Positions 15,967 to 23,773 of a stretch of 64,000 nt of DNA are shown here, one piece after another. The stretch comes from M30B19 sp041741535 (lineage in GTDB: Bacteria; Planctomycetota; Planctomycetia; Pirellulales; Pirellulaceae), in contig JBGSJV010000162.1 in assembly GCA_041741535.1 (NCBI GenBank), forward strand, positions 1 through 64,000, read 5' to 3'. Both the position numbers and the translations under genes were made by a program. Numbering within the stretch: position 1 is the first letter of the stretch; each line of letters begins with the position of its first letter. The notes under the pieces were generated by a model that saw only the letters and a list, made by a program, of their open reading frames with translations, searched no databases and had not been told where the DNA came from.

Positions 15967-18900
15967 ATGAGCGTCTGGAAAGAGATACGTCGCGTTGCTC
16001 GCCAACGCCATGCAGAGATTGCAGGCAATACCGACGCCCTTATTCCGGCAAATATTTTAATAGACGCGGCCCAATCGGTCACAGGAGTAAAAGTCAAATC
16101 GCGTCCGATGGGAGATCCACTACTTGATGGAAGCGAGGCAACGTATGACCGACATCAGCAACGTATTTACTATTCTCGAAGCACCGATAAGCTGCTGGCC
16201 AACTTTCACATCATTCATGAATTTGCGCATCATTGGCTAGAGGAGGTTTGTGCGTCCTGCAGTTCCGCGGACCTTGACCCCTTAGTTCCTGCCGAACCTG
16301 AAATGACTTCGGTAGGCGACGAAGACGCATACAGCCCAAAGGAAAGAGCTGAATCGCAGGCGAATCTGTTTGCCCGCGAGTTCCTGTTGCCGCGTGATAA
16401 ACTTAGGAGACGGTTTCTTACTGACAATATAGACGCCGATTCGATCTCAGCCGAAGTCGGTGTGCCTGTTGACCTCGTAATGCAGCAGTTGGCCGATGCT
16501 CTTCTACTTCCCCCCGAACGCGAGAGAGCAACAGTAGAACGGGAAGAGGAGGCACCTGATGCCAGTCAGCTGGAGGCGATCACCGCTCCAGATGAGCCGC
16601 GACTGGTCCGCGCGGGCCCCGGCACAGGAAAAACCCGCACTCTTGTGGGCCGGATCGCATATCTGCTTAACCGTGGTGAAGAGCCTGGCTCGATTCTCGC
16701 GCTCACATATTCAAACTTGTCCGCCCAGGACCTCGCAAGCAGAATTCGGCGAGAAGTGGGAGAGAAGGCGACGAGAATTTGGTCAGGTACTTTTCATGCC
16801 TACGGTTTGGAGTTGCTCCGCAAATATGGTCAGCTTCTCGGATTTGAATCCGAACCAAAACTTTTTGATCGTACCGACTCACTAATGTTGCTAGAGGAGC
16901 TGCTTCCAAGTTTGGAGTTGGAGCACTACCTAGAACTTCATGAGCCAATTCTGAAACTGCGTTCAATCCTTGGGGCGATTGGCCGAGCGAAGGACGATCT
17001 GGCAACGCCAGAGGACTATGCGGCCCATGCTCGCATGATGCTGGAGCGCGCTCGTGACGAAAAGTCTACTGAGACCGCGTTAAAGGCCTCCGAAGTGGCG
17101 AGAGTGTATGCGATCTACCAAGCAACGCTTGAGGAACGCGGGTGCGTTGATTTCGGTGATCTAATTGCCCTTCCTGTAAATATACTTCGCGAACACACTG
17201 ATATTCGAGATGCTGTCCGCAATGAGAAAGCACATATCCTCGTAGACGAGTATCAAGACATGAACCGCGCAAGCGGGCTCTTTCTGCGTGAACTCAGTAC
17301 GCCAGGCCGAGGACCTTGGGTCGTAGGAGACGTGCGTCAGTCCATCTATCGTTTTCGCGGGGCTTCGCCGCTCAATATGACAAAATTTAGCGAGGACTTT
17401 CCAGGGGCTCGCACGACCGACCTTCAAGTCAATTATCGCTCCGGTGGGCGAATTGTCAGACTGTTTGAATCGTTCGGTAATACGATGAACGTGGGATCGA
17501 GCGCTTCAGCTTCACGGCTTACCGCATATCGAGGTGAAACCTGCGGCGAAGTTCATTACAATGTCGCCGAATGCCGTGATTCGGAGTGGCTTGGTGTCGC
17601 ACAAGCAATCCTCCGCCGCGTTAATAGCGGAACAGCGGAGTTTGGCGACCACGCAGTCCTTGGCAGATCGCATACGACACTCTCCCGTCTTGCGACTCAG
17701 CTTGAGCGCGAAAACGTGCCTTGCCTCTACTTTGGCGATTTCTTCGAGAGGCCAGAAATACGCGACCTACTTTCGTTGTTGTCCGTTGTGTCTGAACGAA
17801 GGGGTGTCGGGTTACTACGCGTTGCCCAATTCCCAAAGTATTTAATTCCGCCGGACGATATTCAGAAAGTAGTTAACTACCGACGCACGCATAAAATTCA
17901 AATGCTCTCCGCGCTCGGAGATCTTCCTTCTGTTCCTGGCTTATCGGCGGAGGGGCTTGCGAAGTTAGAGCTATTAGAACGAGACGTACAAGACGCAGAT
18001 TGGATAGCAACGCCGCACCGATTTCTGACTTCCTACCTGTTTCGCCGTAGCGTTTATTTAAAGCCGTTACTAGCGGACACCTCAGTTGCTGGACAACAAA
18101 AGCGACTTGCGATTTATCAACTGCTTCAATTTGCGTTTGCCTTTCGTTCTCGCAAAAAAGAGAATCCGAAGCGGGCATTCCTCGCACATATTCGCCGTCT
18201 TGAGTTGCTGGATGAAGAGAAACAACTTCGGCAGCTGCCCGCCGCTGCTAATGACATTGATGCTGTCCGGTTAATGACCGTACATGCGAGCAAAGGACTT
18301 GAATTCCCGATAGTTCATATTGTTACACTCACGGCGTCACAGTTTCCGTTAAAGCGACAGGGCAACATCTGTCCTTTACCCGACGGTCTAATTAGCACTG
18401 ATACGTTAATGGGACATGACGCTGAAGAAGACAGCCTATTCTTCGTCGCCGTATCCCGCGCTCGTGACGTCTTACATCTTTCACGTGCCACGACCAACGG
18501 AAAAGTAAATGCCACTTGCTCACGACTTCTCACCCCGATCTCACGGCACGTCCCGACTCCAGGACCGTGGACATCCGTGGGTGTACCTGATGCCACGTGG
18601 CCTCGGTTGGTTGGACGGCCTGCAAATGATCAGTGGACTGCGTATGAGCTAGAAGCGTACTTAGAATGCCCAAGGAAATTCTATTACGAATATGTCCTTG
18701 AGTTAGGTGGCAAGGACGCGAAATCGCCTTACTTAAAATTTCAATCTGCGCTCCGGTCAAGCATGCAGTGGCTGAGAGAAACGCCGTCCGCTACGGAGCG
18801 CCGCAAAGGGCTCGCAGTTCGATTCAAAGAAGACTGGGAGAAGTTTGGGCCATGCGACCATGCATTTGAATCAATCTACCGCCGAATGGCGGAAACGATG

Positions 18901-19350
18901 ATTGATCAAGCGCAGGCCTCTATCGGGGATGGGACGCTGCCCACCAACCGACAGCTCACGCTGCCCTTATCTGGGACAGTTGTGAGCTGCCGTGCTGATG
19001 ATATCCAACGGTCAACCAATGGAATTGTTATCAGGCGACTGAAGACCGGGAAGCTGGCGAAAGAGGAAACGGCGAAGGCTCGTTACGCTTTGCTACAAGC
19101 CGCATTACGAGTGGATCATCCCCACGAGTCGATTAGATTCGAGCATTTCTCCCTGCTCACGGGTAAGTCGCAAGTTACGACTAAATCAAGCGCGAGCTTG
19201 GAGAAAGAACTGAAGACGATGGAGGCCGCTGTTAGTGCTGCGGGCGATGGTCACTTCCCGCCCGTTGCCGGCTCGCGTTGCCCATCCTGCGAATACTACT
19301 TCATCTGTCCTTCCCAAGGCGCTCCTCGGGAGCAGCGGACGCTCGGCTAA
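15967..19350 (+). CDS. ImmA/IrrE metalloprotease - UvrD helicase - RecB-like nuclease fusion
   Basis: A 1127-residue multidomain protein. Residues 1-190 are an ImmA/IrrE zinc metalloprotease (IIHEFAHHWLEE, then SQANLFAREFLLP). Residues 200-850 are an SF1A UvrD/Rep helicase: motif I RAGPGTGKTRTLVGR (near 216), motif II ILVDEYQDMN (near 424), motif III VVGDVRQSIYRFRG, motif IV LQVNYRSGGRIV, motif V MTVHASKGLEFPIVHI (near 770) and motif VI FFVAVSRARDVLHL (near 825). Residues 890-1120 are a PD-(D/E)XK-type nuclease bracketed by cysteines (YLECPRKFYYEY and CPSCEYYFICPS), as in AddB/Cas4 iron-sulphur nucleases. In the nuclease core the usual acidic residue before KTG reads Arg (IRRLKTGK), so nuclease activity is uncertain. 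The fusion of a signalling protease with a DNA-processing machine suggests defence. Confidence 0.85.
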   Translation: MSVWKEIRRVARQRHAEIAGNTDALIPANILIDAAQSVTGVKVKSRPMGDPLLDGSEATYDRHQQRIYYSRSTDKLLANFHIIHEFAHHWLEEVCASCSSADLDPLVPAEPEMTSVGDEDAYSPKERAESQANLFAREFLLPRDKLRRRFLTDNIDADSISAEVGVPVDLVMQQLADALLLPPERERATVEREEEAPDASQLEAITAPDEPRLVRAGPGTGKTRTLVGRIAYLLNRGEEPGSILALTYSNLSAQDLASRIRREVGEKATRIWSGTFHAYGLELLRKYGQLLGFESEPKLFDRTDSLMLLEELLPSLELEHYLELHEPILKLRSILGAIGRAKDDLATPEDYAAHARMMLERARDEKSTETALKASEVARVYAIYQATLEERGCVDFGDLIALPVNILREHTDIRDAVRNEKAHILVDEYQDMNRASGLFLRELSTPGRGPWVVGDVRQSIYRFRGASPLNMTKFSEDFPGARTTDLQVNYRSGGRIVRLFESFGNTMNVGSSASASRLTAYRGETCGEVHYNVAECRDSEWLGVAQAILRRVNSGTAEFGDHAVLGRSHTTLSRLATQLERENVPCLYFGDFFERPEIRDLLSLLSVVSERRGVGLLRVAQFPKYLIPPDDIQKVVNYRRTHKIQMLSALGDLPSVPGLSAEGLAKLELLERDVQDADWIATPHRFLTSYLFRRSVYLKPLLADTSVAGQQKRLAIYQLLQFAFAFRSRKKENPKRAFLAHIRRLELLDEEKQLRQLPAAANDIDAVRLMTVHASKGLEFPIVHIVTLTASQFPLKRQGNICPLPDGLISTDTLMGHDAEEDSLFFVAVSRARDVLHLSRATTNGKVNATCSRLLTPISRHVPTPGPWTSVGVPDATWPRLVGRPANDQWTAYELEAYLECPRKFYYEYVLELGGKDAKSPYLKFQSALRSSMQWLRETPSATERRKGLAVRFKEDWEKFGPCDHAFESIYRRMAETMIDQAQASIGDGTLPTNRQLTLPLSGTVVSCRADDIQRSTNGIVIRRLKTGKLAKEETAKARYALLQAALRVDHPHESIRFEHFSLLTGKSQVTTKSSASLEKELKTMEAAVSAAGDGHFPPVAGSRCPSCEYYFICPSQGAPREQRTLG

Positions 19351-19457
19351 CAACTTTTTTCTCAGTTCGACTTCTGGGTCACGGATCAGGGCGGTTTAAG
19401 AGAGTAGAGGCAATCAAGGGCCTCACAGTTTCTTTAACCCTGAAGGGATCTCACGTT

Positions 19458-19946
19458 ATGTCGAAGTTACAGTTGTTTCTGCAGTTCGAAGGTCATCGTC
19501 GCATTGAGCTTATCCAACTCGACCATGATTCACTTGCCCTTGAACTTGTCAATGCGGCCATCCGCCTTGGTCTTGCCAACGATTCGAAAGACGTTTGCGC
19601 GTTTTACGGTGACGACGATTGTGAGTTGAAGTTGGATGAGCCACTCAGCAAACAGGGAGTACGCGACCGACACCGCGTTCATGTGCACCGCTGTCGCAAG
19701 ATCAAAGTCACGCTGCATTTCAATGAAATCGTTGAGCACATGGAATTTCCGCCCTCTGCAACGATTGATCGAGTGAAGAAAAAATTTGTTCATGCGATTC
19801 AGATGAAGCCGGTTGATGCGAGCGAGCATGTACTGCAGCTGTGCGGCTGCTCCGACCGCCCCGAAGGCGACACGCAGATCGGATCGCTGGCTTCACATTG
19901 TTCGGTTTGCCTGGACCTGGTCCCAATCAAACGAATTGAGGGCTAA
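19458..19946 (+). CDS. bilA: BilA-like tandem ubiquitin-like protein
   Basis: A 162-residue protein built of two beta-grasp domains, about residues 1-80 (MSKLQLFLQFEGHRRIELIQ...VHVHRCRK) and 81-162 (IKVTLHFNEIVEHMEF...DLVPIKRIEG). This matches the ISG15-like BilA of the bacterial Bil system. The ATG at 19458 is chosen because it begins the first beta strand; the longer frame upstream overlaps the helicase gene. It ends in a single C-terminal Gly with no tail, consistent with a form ready for activation by E1. It is the first of four tightly packed genes (Ubl, E2, JAB, E1), the published Bil order. The product would be attached to phage structural proteins. Confidence 0.8.
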   Translation: MSKLQLFLQFEGHRRIELIQLDHDSLALELVNAAIRLGLANDSKDVCAFYGDDDCELKLDEPLSKQGVRDRHRVHVHRCRKIKVTLHFNEIVEHMEFPPSATIDRVKKKFVHAIQMKPVDASEHVLQLCGCSDRPEGDTQIGSLASHCSVCLDLVPIKRIEG

Positions 19947-19951
19947 GCGCT

Positions 19952-20440
19952 ATGGTCGCAACTGCAACCCTACCAGATGAGCGTGCATTTCACGCAGACA
20001 TCGAAGCTGGTGCATTTCAACTCGGAGTATGCATGGGCAAGTGGCGCCTTGTAGAGACTCACTGGCCCATTGCCTACATCGCCGTCGCGGCTAGTTGCCG
20101 CGACGGTGCTCCACAGGAGTTTTGTTTCAGGTTCGACTGCAGCGGCTTTCCTTCAGCTGCGCCGACCGCAATGTTGTGGGACTACGAATGCAAGCAGGCA
20201 CTGGCGGTAGCTCGGTGGCCCAATGGGGCATCACGTGTGCCGGCGGTCTTTCGACCCGATTGGAAAGAGGGAAGCTGTTTGTATCTACCCTGCGATCGAG
20301 TCTCAATTGAAGGTCACCACAACTGGCCGTCAGAGTATCCCTCGCTGCAATGGTCACCAACGCGTGGAATTGCAATGTACCTGGAAGAAATTCACTCGCT
20401 TCTGAACTCAAGCGACTACAAGGGGGTGCGTGGTGGCTAA
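19952..20440 (+). CDS. bilB: BilB-like E2 ubiquitin-conjugating enzyme
   Basis: A 162-residue protein starting five bases after bilA. It has the layout of the bacterial E2-like (UBC-fold) proteins in Ubl operons: a beta-rich N-terminal half with FRFDCSGFPSAAPTAML, where E2s have their proline-rich turn, a candidate catalytic Cys in CLYLPCDRVS (near residue 112), a downstream HHNWPSEYPSLQW segment and a final helix YLEEIHSLLNSSDY. Identification rests mainly on these local patterns and on its place between Ubl and JAB genes. It overlaps the start of the JAB gene by about 11 bases, showing translational coupling. Function by family: accepts the Ubl from E1 and passes it to target proteins. Confidence 0.75.
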   Translation: MVATATLPDERAFHADIEAGAFQLGVCMGKWRLVETHWPIAYIAVAASCRDGAPQEFCFRFDCSGFPSAAPTAMLWDYECKQALAVARWPNGASRVPAVFRPDWKEGSCLYLPCDRVSIEGHHNWPSEYPSLQWSPTRGIAMYLEEIHSLLNSSDYKGVRGG

Positions 20441-20918
20441 TGAGTCTGTTCGTTTTACCCGAAAGTTGTGGCTCGAAACCGTGCAACAGCTCAACGTGCG
20501 CGGCCACGGCAAGCACGAGTCAGGTTGCTTCGTGCTAGGTGTAGTCGATCCCAATGGCCGTCATGCAAGACGATGTGTTTTCTATGACGACCTTGATCCT
20601 CATGCATACGCCAGCGGCGTCTGCATTCTCAACGGCGACGCATTTACCAAGCTTTGGGAGATTTGCAGGGCAGAGAAACTAGCCGTAATTGCCGACATTC
20701 ACACCCATCCCGGCGCTGCATTCCAAAGTGATGCGGACCGGACAAACCCGATGATCGCAAGATCGGGACACATCGCGATCATTATTCCCGCTTTCGCGGC
20801 AGGCTGGATTTGGCGACACAAACTTGGGTTGTATCGCTACGAGGGCGAACATCGCTGGACCGCATTGTGCGGATTTCAAGCCCGCACCTTTTTGAAAACC
20901 GGTTGGAGTTTCCTATGA
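20430..20918 (+). CDS. bilC: BilC-like JAB/JAMM deubiquitinase
   Basis: A 162-residue JAB-domain zinc protease. The JAMM signature is complete: Glu in KHESGCFVLG (near residue 30), HTHP in IADIHTHPG (near 90) and S-x2-D in FQSDADRTNP. The start is a GTG at 20430 (or 20433) inside the end of bilB; no ATG is available at the right place. The stop overlaps the E1 start as ATGA. By family knowledge it cleaves the Ubl from precursors or conjugates, recycling or maturing BilA. Since BilA here seems to lack a C-terminal tail, deconjugation is the likelier role. Confidence 0.85.
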   Translation: MVANESVRFTRKLWLETVQQLNVRGHGKHESGCFVLGVVDPNGRHARRCVFYDDLDPHAYASGVCILNGDAFTKLWEICRAEKLAVIADIHTHPGAAFQSDADRTNPMIARSGHIAIIIPAFAAGWIWRHKLGLYRYEGEHRWTALCGFQARTFLKTGWSFL

Positions 20919-22309
20919 ACTTAGATTTAACAAGCGAGCAAAGAGCGCCCACAGATTTTCCATCCGCTGACAATCTTAACCGTGTCGTAAAGATCGCAAT
21001 CGATAGCGGCGACGTGGATACCGTAGAAGCTGGATATGCACTACTGCAGTCGTATCGGGTAGGTATATTTGCTGGCCCAGAACTCTCGCACTCGGTTGCT
21101 CATCAAGCGGCGCTTCTAACAGCAATCAACATTGGTCGACGCTCCCTGCTGGGCGGTGTTTACGTGTTGGGAAATCTTGAGGTACCGCTCCGTGTGCCGT
21201 TGCCCGGCTATGACTCACTCGCCCACGCCGTCATTGCTTTAGGTGGCTCGATAGTGCCCTCCCTCGCCATAGAGCTACCCGTACTTGCTATCGGCAAAGC
21301 GCCTGAGGCAGCCGCCCAACATGAAATCTCGCTGCAACTTGTTTTTAGCGACTGGCGTGGCGGTGTTTTGCCCGCATCCGATTATCAACATGCAGGGGAT
21401 TCTGAATCATTAACTCCCGCTGCTGCGCTTGCCGCTGCAATCGGTGTATCCGAAGTGTTCCAACATCTGCGCGGCAACCCAATGGCGGGTAGGCGGTCGA
21501 CTGGGTTGTCGCTTTGGTCACCAGATTGCGTCGACTGGCTGCGCGCACCAGCTGGCCCTGCGCACCCTGTCTTACCGACAAAGCTCTGGCTGATAGGCCT
21601 AGGACATCTGGGTCAAGCATACCTTTGGGTGCTCGGCTTGCTGCCTTATTCGAATCCGGCCCAGCTTGAGCTTGTTCTCCAGGACTTTGACCTAGTCGCA
21701 GAATCAAACGACAGCACCTCTCTTTTGACTGATATGTCGTTGGTCGGGATGCGAAAAACGCGTGCCATGGCCCACTGGTGTGAATCGCGTGGTTTCCGGA
21801 CCCAACTCGTTGAACGCCGGTTTCCTGGAGGCATAAGCATCTCTGACGATGAACCAAGGATAGCGATTGGGGGCGTAGACAATGCCCAGGCTCGCGCAGC
21901 ACTTGAGGATGCTGGTTTCGATTGGATTGTGGAATCAGGTCTTGGGGCCGGGCCAATTGAATACTTGGCAATTCGGTTGCATACCTTTCCCGCATCCACT
22001 TCTGCGAAGAGCAAATGGGGTAGCAGCATTGGCGCAGCGCATGCGAGTCAGATCAATGCGACTCCCTACCAGCACCTCGCTCAAAACGGCATGAATCAAT
22101 GCGGGTTAGTTCAAATGGCATCTCGTACAGTGGGAGCACCGTTTGTGGGTACGGTGGCTGCGACGATGGTAGTTGCGGAAGTGATGAGAGTTCTAAACGG
22201 AGGTGCTGCGAATGAAGTGCTAGATATGTCGCTGCGCGACCCAGCGTCTCGCGAGTTAGTCGCTTCAACAACCGATTTCCACCGACTCAACCCAGGCTAC
22301 ACTCGATAA
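20915..22309 (+). CDS. bilD: BilD-like E1 (ThiF-fold) activating enzyme
   Basis: A 464-residue protein. Residues 1-215 form an N-terminal domain without clear motifs. From residue 225 the ThiF/E1 adenylation fold begins with the nucleotide-binding loop LWLIGLGHLGQAYLW, followed by the acidic DFDLVAESN and an Arg/Lys helix (VGMRKTRAMAHW). A Cys near the end (MNQCGLVQMASRTVGAPFVG) is the candidate thioester-forming residue. The ATG at 20915 overlaps the bilC stop by four bases; longer in-frame versions are unlikely because they run into bilC. It would adenylate the C-terminal Gly of the Ubl and hand it to the E2. It is the last gene of the operon. Confidence 0.85.
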   Translation: MNLDLTSEQRAPTDFPSADNLNRVVKIAIDSGDVDTVEAGYALLQSYRVGIFAGPELSHSVAHQAALLTAINIGRRSLLGGVYVLGNLEVPLRVPLPGYDSLAHAVIALGGSIVPSLAIELPVLAIGKAPEAAAQHEISLQLVFSDWRGGVLPASDYQHAGDSESLTPAAALAAAIGVSEVFQHLRGNPMAGRRSTGLSLWSPDCVDWLRAPAGPAHPVLPTKLWLIGLGHLGQAYLWVLGLLPYSNPAQLELVLQDFDLVAESNDSTSLLTDMSLVGMRKTRAMAHWCESRGFRTQLVERRFPGGISISDDEPRIAIGGVDNAQARAALEDAGFDWIVESGLGAGPIEYLAIRLHTFPASTSAKSKWGSSIGAAHASQINATPYQHLAQNGMNQCGLVQMASRTVGAPFVGTVAATMVVAEVMRVLNGGAANEVLDMSLRDPASRELVASTTDFHRLNPGYTR

Positions 22310-22396
22310 TCGGACGACCTGAAATTCGCTCACGCTCTATTGCCAGATTGTTAGAATTAGTGCGGGCAACTTATTGCGTGGGGGACTGGGAAAACG

Positions 22397-22849
22397 ATGG
22401 ATGCACAATTTGACGAACGCCGGCAGCTCATTCGCATGCTCTCGCACGCGCTTCGCCACAACCCAGACGAGCATTTCCTCGATATGGACAGCGAAGGCTG
22501 GGCCGAAATTGACGACGTACTGCTCGCAGTCCACTGCCATCGTTCGCGGTAGCGCGTTGTATCACGGGCGGAACTGGTCCAAGTAGCCACAACGGCTTTT
22601 GGCAATCGGTTTGAGATTGCCGGCGACCGCATCAGAGCGCTTTATGGCCACAGCGTTCCATTCGTAGAATCAGGCATTGAGCGGATTCCGCCAACAGTCC
22701 TGTTTCACGGAACCTCGAAACAGGCGTATGAGTCCATTAAAGAGCATGGCCTCAAGCCAATGGCGAAACAAGACGAAGCGCCGCGACCTAATCGGCTTCA
22801 GTCAATTCGTGCTGAACACCCCAAGCAAACATCTTGCGGACGCATCTAA
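22397..22849 (+). pseudogene. kptA: Decayed RNA 2'-phosphotransferase (Tpt1/KptA)
   Basis: The frame from ATG 22397 encodes the KptA N-terminus (LIRMLSHALRHNPDE, with the catalytic Arg-His), then meets an in-frame TAG at 22550. The same frame continues with VVSRAELVQVATT, RIRALYGHSVPF (the conserved IRAxxGHS motif) and PPTVLFHGTSKQAYESIKEH. After GLKPMAKQ the KptA sequence stops: the rest, including the last catalytic Arg, is replaced by sequence that belongs to the integrase on the other strand. The gene thus carries two lesions, a nonsense codon and a 3' truncation. KptA normally removes splice-type 2'-phosphates using NAD. It follows the Bil operon by 87 bases on the same strand. Confidence 0.8.
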
Positions 22850-23309
22850 CCCGCCTGTTGATCTCGTTTCGGCAAAGGTAGTGCGGTTTGCCTTCGACCT
22901 GTTTCTTCGCGCTTGGCTCCTTGGCCAAGAGATCCCGAAAGGCCGCCAGCTTCTTGGCTCCGAACTCCGACACCGGCAAGTGTCCATAGAATCGGCGGAG
23001 AACTCGGAACGTCGCTTTCAAGAGGCAGACTTGTGACGTCGGTTTCCCGTTCTTGCGATAATAGGACTTCGCCCATTTCATGTGGGCCAGGATCAACTCG
23101 GCAACCGTCGTTTCGAGAGGAGCGGACGGGGCTTTTCGTTGGTTGGCGAGCCATTCGGCAACGGCGGCATCGGCGGCATCGTACCGATCACGGCTCGATT
23201 TCGTGCCGTAGTTCCCCAAGTAGATCTCTTGGCCGTCGATGTAGACAACGGCCTTTCCAGATCGCTTGTGCCTCGAGTACTTCGGAAAACTAGTTGTGAG
23301 TTTGGGCAT
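22788..23309 (-). pseudogene. Truncated tyrosine integrase (N-terminal part only)
   Basis: 173 residues resembling the N-terminal half of planctomycete-type site-specific integrases: a basic start (MPKLTTSFPKYSRHKRSGKA), an AP2-like DNA-binding stretch (AVVYIDGQEIYLGNYG) and a SAM-like core-binding domain (EINRRVRCVRKMFAWGVQHE). The catalytic domain with R-H-R-Y is absent; usual length is near 380-400 residues. It ends at a TAG, after which a few codons (VAALRLV) still look integrase-like before the kptA remnant begins around 22765. Its position, with its 5' end facing the tRNA and attachment repeat, identifies it as the island's own integrase, now inactive through deletion. Confidence 0.82.
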
Positions 23310-23361
23310 AGACGGCTGTCCTTTCGTAGAAATAACCCGGACGTCCGGGTTAGTCCTGTCG

Positions 23362-23426
23362 AAAGTTGCCGCGCTGCCGACGGAGGCAGGTAACGTAAGT
23401 CTAGATTCAGCAACGGTTTAAGGTAG

Positions 23427-23434
<8 letters not shown>
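23362..23434. repeat. Right attachment-site repeat (attR-like)
   Basis: 73 bp identical to 10439-10511. Its last eight bases are the 3' end of tRNA-Ala, so the tRNA is intact after integration. Most of the repeat lies downstream of the tRNA, an unusually long extension past the gene. Confidence 0.92.
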
Positions 23435-23499
<65 letters not shown>

Positions 23500-23773
23500 G
23501 TGGGTGTCCAGATTCTAGCGACCGGCCCGTCGCTGTCAACCGCTACCTCGGCAGTTCGACAATCGCCGGGTGGACAGCAGACTATCCTCCGGTTTCTCGG
23601 AGCGGTTTCGGCAATGAAGTCCCCAACTTCACCTAGATCCACTTGCGGCAGTTTGCCGAAAAGCTCGACCGATTTCCATGTTCTTTCGGGAAACGTCGAA
23701 TAACTGCAAAGCAGCCCACGGTTGGCAAAGCCGATCTATGGATGAAAACACTAGGCTTGGAGGGTGCTTCGCG

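Noticed and set aside
22312..22396. Terminator after bilD
   Set aside because: No stem followed by a T run was found; the kptA remnant may have been read through from the Bil operon.
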